Assembly (NCBI RefSeq): GCF_008831285.2
Contig: NC_045141.1
Location: 22,224,742-22,288,741, forward strand
Direction: 5' to 3'
DNA length: 64,000 nucleotides
Source of the DNA: Nymphaea colorata
Taxonomy: Eukaryota > Streptophyta > Magnoliopsida > Nymphaeales > Nymphaeaceae
Both the position numbers and the translations under genes were made by a program. The first letter of the stretch is position 1; each line of letters starts with the position of its first letter. Positions 62,301 to 64,000 of the stretch are shown in pieces. Under the pieces are notes generated by a model, which saw only the letters and a program-made list of their open reading frames with translations, was not told where the DNA came from and did no database searches.

Positions 62301-64000
62301 TGAAATGGTACCATGTTTCAGCGACATATTGGTTGTTTACCTGATAAGGTACTTGCTATTATATTGCATTGTTTATTACTTTATACCTAATATCTTTTCT
62401 CTACTTTCAAGACTTGCATGTGTGAACATTATCATTTGATGCATATCGGCCGATGTTGGTGAATGTGCATTGTGTCGACATAAGAAAACTAGATGAGCTA
62501 ATATAAAATTTACCATTTTTTTTACTTTTTAACTAGTTAAATACTTAAATTATTTTTTATATTTTTTTAAAAGATAAAAAATGGACAAAGCTGATTCATT
62601 GTGATAACGTATGGTCAACATGGCCTGCTTGTCTATATCATTTCATGAAAAGGTCACCAACGATGCTGATATTGACAACATTATTATATAGAAATGCACC
62701 TGCCATTGCGCTTGTCTTTCCCCCATTATTGTTGGTTGTAGAGAATCTTTTCGTTCTTGGCATCCTTCAGTCTGGTCTACAAAAGAATTTGCTTTGCCTT
62801 TTTTCCAGCATCTAGTGTGCTTCATCCTGGCTCTTTTTTTAAATTTCAAGCTGCCTCTTTTGCTAAATTATCCATTCAAGTTAGCTAGTTAAGCAATTTA
62901 TTGAAGAATATGAAGTCACCGATTTTAACCGTATTGCAGGAGATGTGTTCTATGCAAGCTGGGATGAAATCCTGGTTGGTGCCACAGCTGTGGTCTCTAC
63001 TCTTGGCGGGTTTGGAAATGAGGAGCAAATGAAAAAGATAAATGGTCAGGCAAATGTTGTGGCAGTTGATGCTGCAAAGAATTATGGTGAGACCCCTGTC
63101 CTTTACTGTGCACACACCAAAATTTGAATCACACGGTTTAGTTTTCCATGTTAAAGCAATGCTCTGCAAAAGAGTCCCCCTTGCATGTGTGTCTGTTTAT
63201 GTGTGTGTGTGAGAGAGTGTGAGAGAGAGTGAGAGAGCTGTAATCTGTTACATCTTGATTATAGCTGTAATCTGTTACATCTTGATTATAGCTGTAATCT
63301 GTTACATCTTGATTATAAATGTCCTCCAGTGGTTATTGCCTTGCTGGAGCTTTTCCTACTTATGGTTTGGTAGAAGTCACTGACTGAGTTCAAGTACTAT
63401 TCTGACGTTTTCTTTTCCATTAACGAGAAATGAAACAAAACAAAATTTAGCTCAACCTCATCTACAGGTCTCATGCTATTTCTTTTTCCTTGATGCACTT
63501 CCTAATATTCTCTTACCATTCTTTTTTCTTGCTAAGTGCGCTTCTCAAAGTCACTTACATATGCTTGCCACAGGAATTCCGAAGTTTATTTTGATCTCTG
63601 TCCATGACTATAACCTGCCATCGTTCCTGCTTTCATCTGGATACTTCACTGGGAAGAGGGAAGCAGAATCTGCAGTCCTCTCCAACTACCCAAACACAGG
63701 TGATCTTCGAGTATTTGTCTCCCTGCTATTTTGTGTCTCTGTCATGCTTTTCTTACCTCTACTGATTATGTCAACCCATGACTGTTCTTAAGGAGTGGTA
63801 TTGAGGCCGGGATTTATTTATGGGAAGCGAAGAGTGGATAGTCTGGAGATCCCCCTCGATCTAATTGGAGAGCCCCTTGAGAAAATCTTGAGTGCGACCG
63901 AAAATTTTACAAGGCCTCTGAACTCTCTCCCTGCTTCGGACCTCCTCCTTGCTCCACCAGTGAGTGTTGATGATGTTGCGCTTGCAGTCATTAAGGCGGT
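59328..64000 (+). CDS. Chloroplast NAD(P)-binding Rossmann-fold protein, At1g32220-like (3' end beyond window)
   Basis: Exons 59,328-59,485, 61,122-61,215, 61,338-61,426, 61,540-61,595, 62,940-63,086, 63,574-63,699 and 63,793 onward, all GT-AG with consistent phase. Exon 1 encodes a Ser/Pro/Leu-rich, acid-free leader (MSSVSPSTASPSISSSPLFS), a typical plastid transit peptide. Exons 2-3 give ADVKTEK then IVVLGGNGFVGSAICKAAIS, the GxxGxxG dinucleotide-binding loop of extended/atypical short-chain dehydrogenases (NmrA/NDUFA9-like). Later blocks are WVEGDVF, VVSTLGGFGNEEQMKKING, HDYNLPSFLLSSGYFTGKRE, LRPGFIYGKR and the ASDLLLAPPVSVDDVALAV stretch. The family is reported from plastids and plastoglobules; its substrate is not known to me. 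The last exon runs off the window, so the C-terminus is not seen. No disruption was found. Confidence 0.93.
63205..63317. repeat. GT/GA microsatellite and 27-bp x3 tandem in intron 5
   Basis: A short GT and GA run is followed by three identical 27-base units starting 'gctgtaatctgttacatctt' at 63,237, 63,264 and 63,291. Confidence 0.95.

Noticed and set aside
63181-63318. Possible CRISPR-like spaced repeats
   Set aside because: The units are directly adjacent tandem copies without spacers, in a plant intron.

Overview
The window is nuclear DNA from a flowering plant. The evidence is spliced genes of plant-only families (KANADI of the GARP class, R2R3-MYB, a chloroplast-targeted NAD(P)-binding protein like Arabidopsis At1g32220), GT-AG introns, AT-rich spacers full of small inverted-repeat elements, Copia and LINE debris, and plant-type microsatellites. 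I cannot name the species.

Layout. The left half is a degenerate segmental duplication. Copy B (about 18,300-31,200) carries an R2R3-MYB gene on + and a complete six-exon KANADI gene on -, tail to tail. Copy A (1-12,500) carries the same pair in the same relative order but badly broken. The MYB promoter is inverted at 1-114, a transposon block follows, then only the MYB C-terminus (673-999), and a KANADI copy that has lost the first half of exon 1 and two splice donors. Between and inside the copies lie insertions that postdate the duplication. The clearest is a 958-bp element at 7,286-8,243 with an 8-bp target duplication and an empty site in copy B.

12,830-17,011 and 31,200-57,000 are mostly transposon-derived. 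They hold a tRNA-iMet primer-binding site next to an LTR end, composite inverted-repeat elements, hAT-like elements (one holding a histone H3 fragment and nested in the end of another), LINE reverse-transcriptase tails, a Copia gag remnant, an NLR leucine-rich-repeat fragment, minisatellites and long (TA)n tracts.

The right end returns to genic sequence: a TATA-bearing divergent promoter with a short first exon on - near 57.2 kb, and from 59,328 to the window edge seven exons of a Rossmann-fold protein with a predicted plastid transit peptide.

The intact genes are KANADI copy B and the At1g32220-like gene. MYB copy B has an intact splice site and two MYB repeats but two in-frame stop codons. 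I see no convincing new molecular system. The best leads are the complementary decay of the MYB-KANADI duplicates, the KANADI-A remnant with intact exons 2-6, and the gene-capturing elements.
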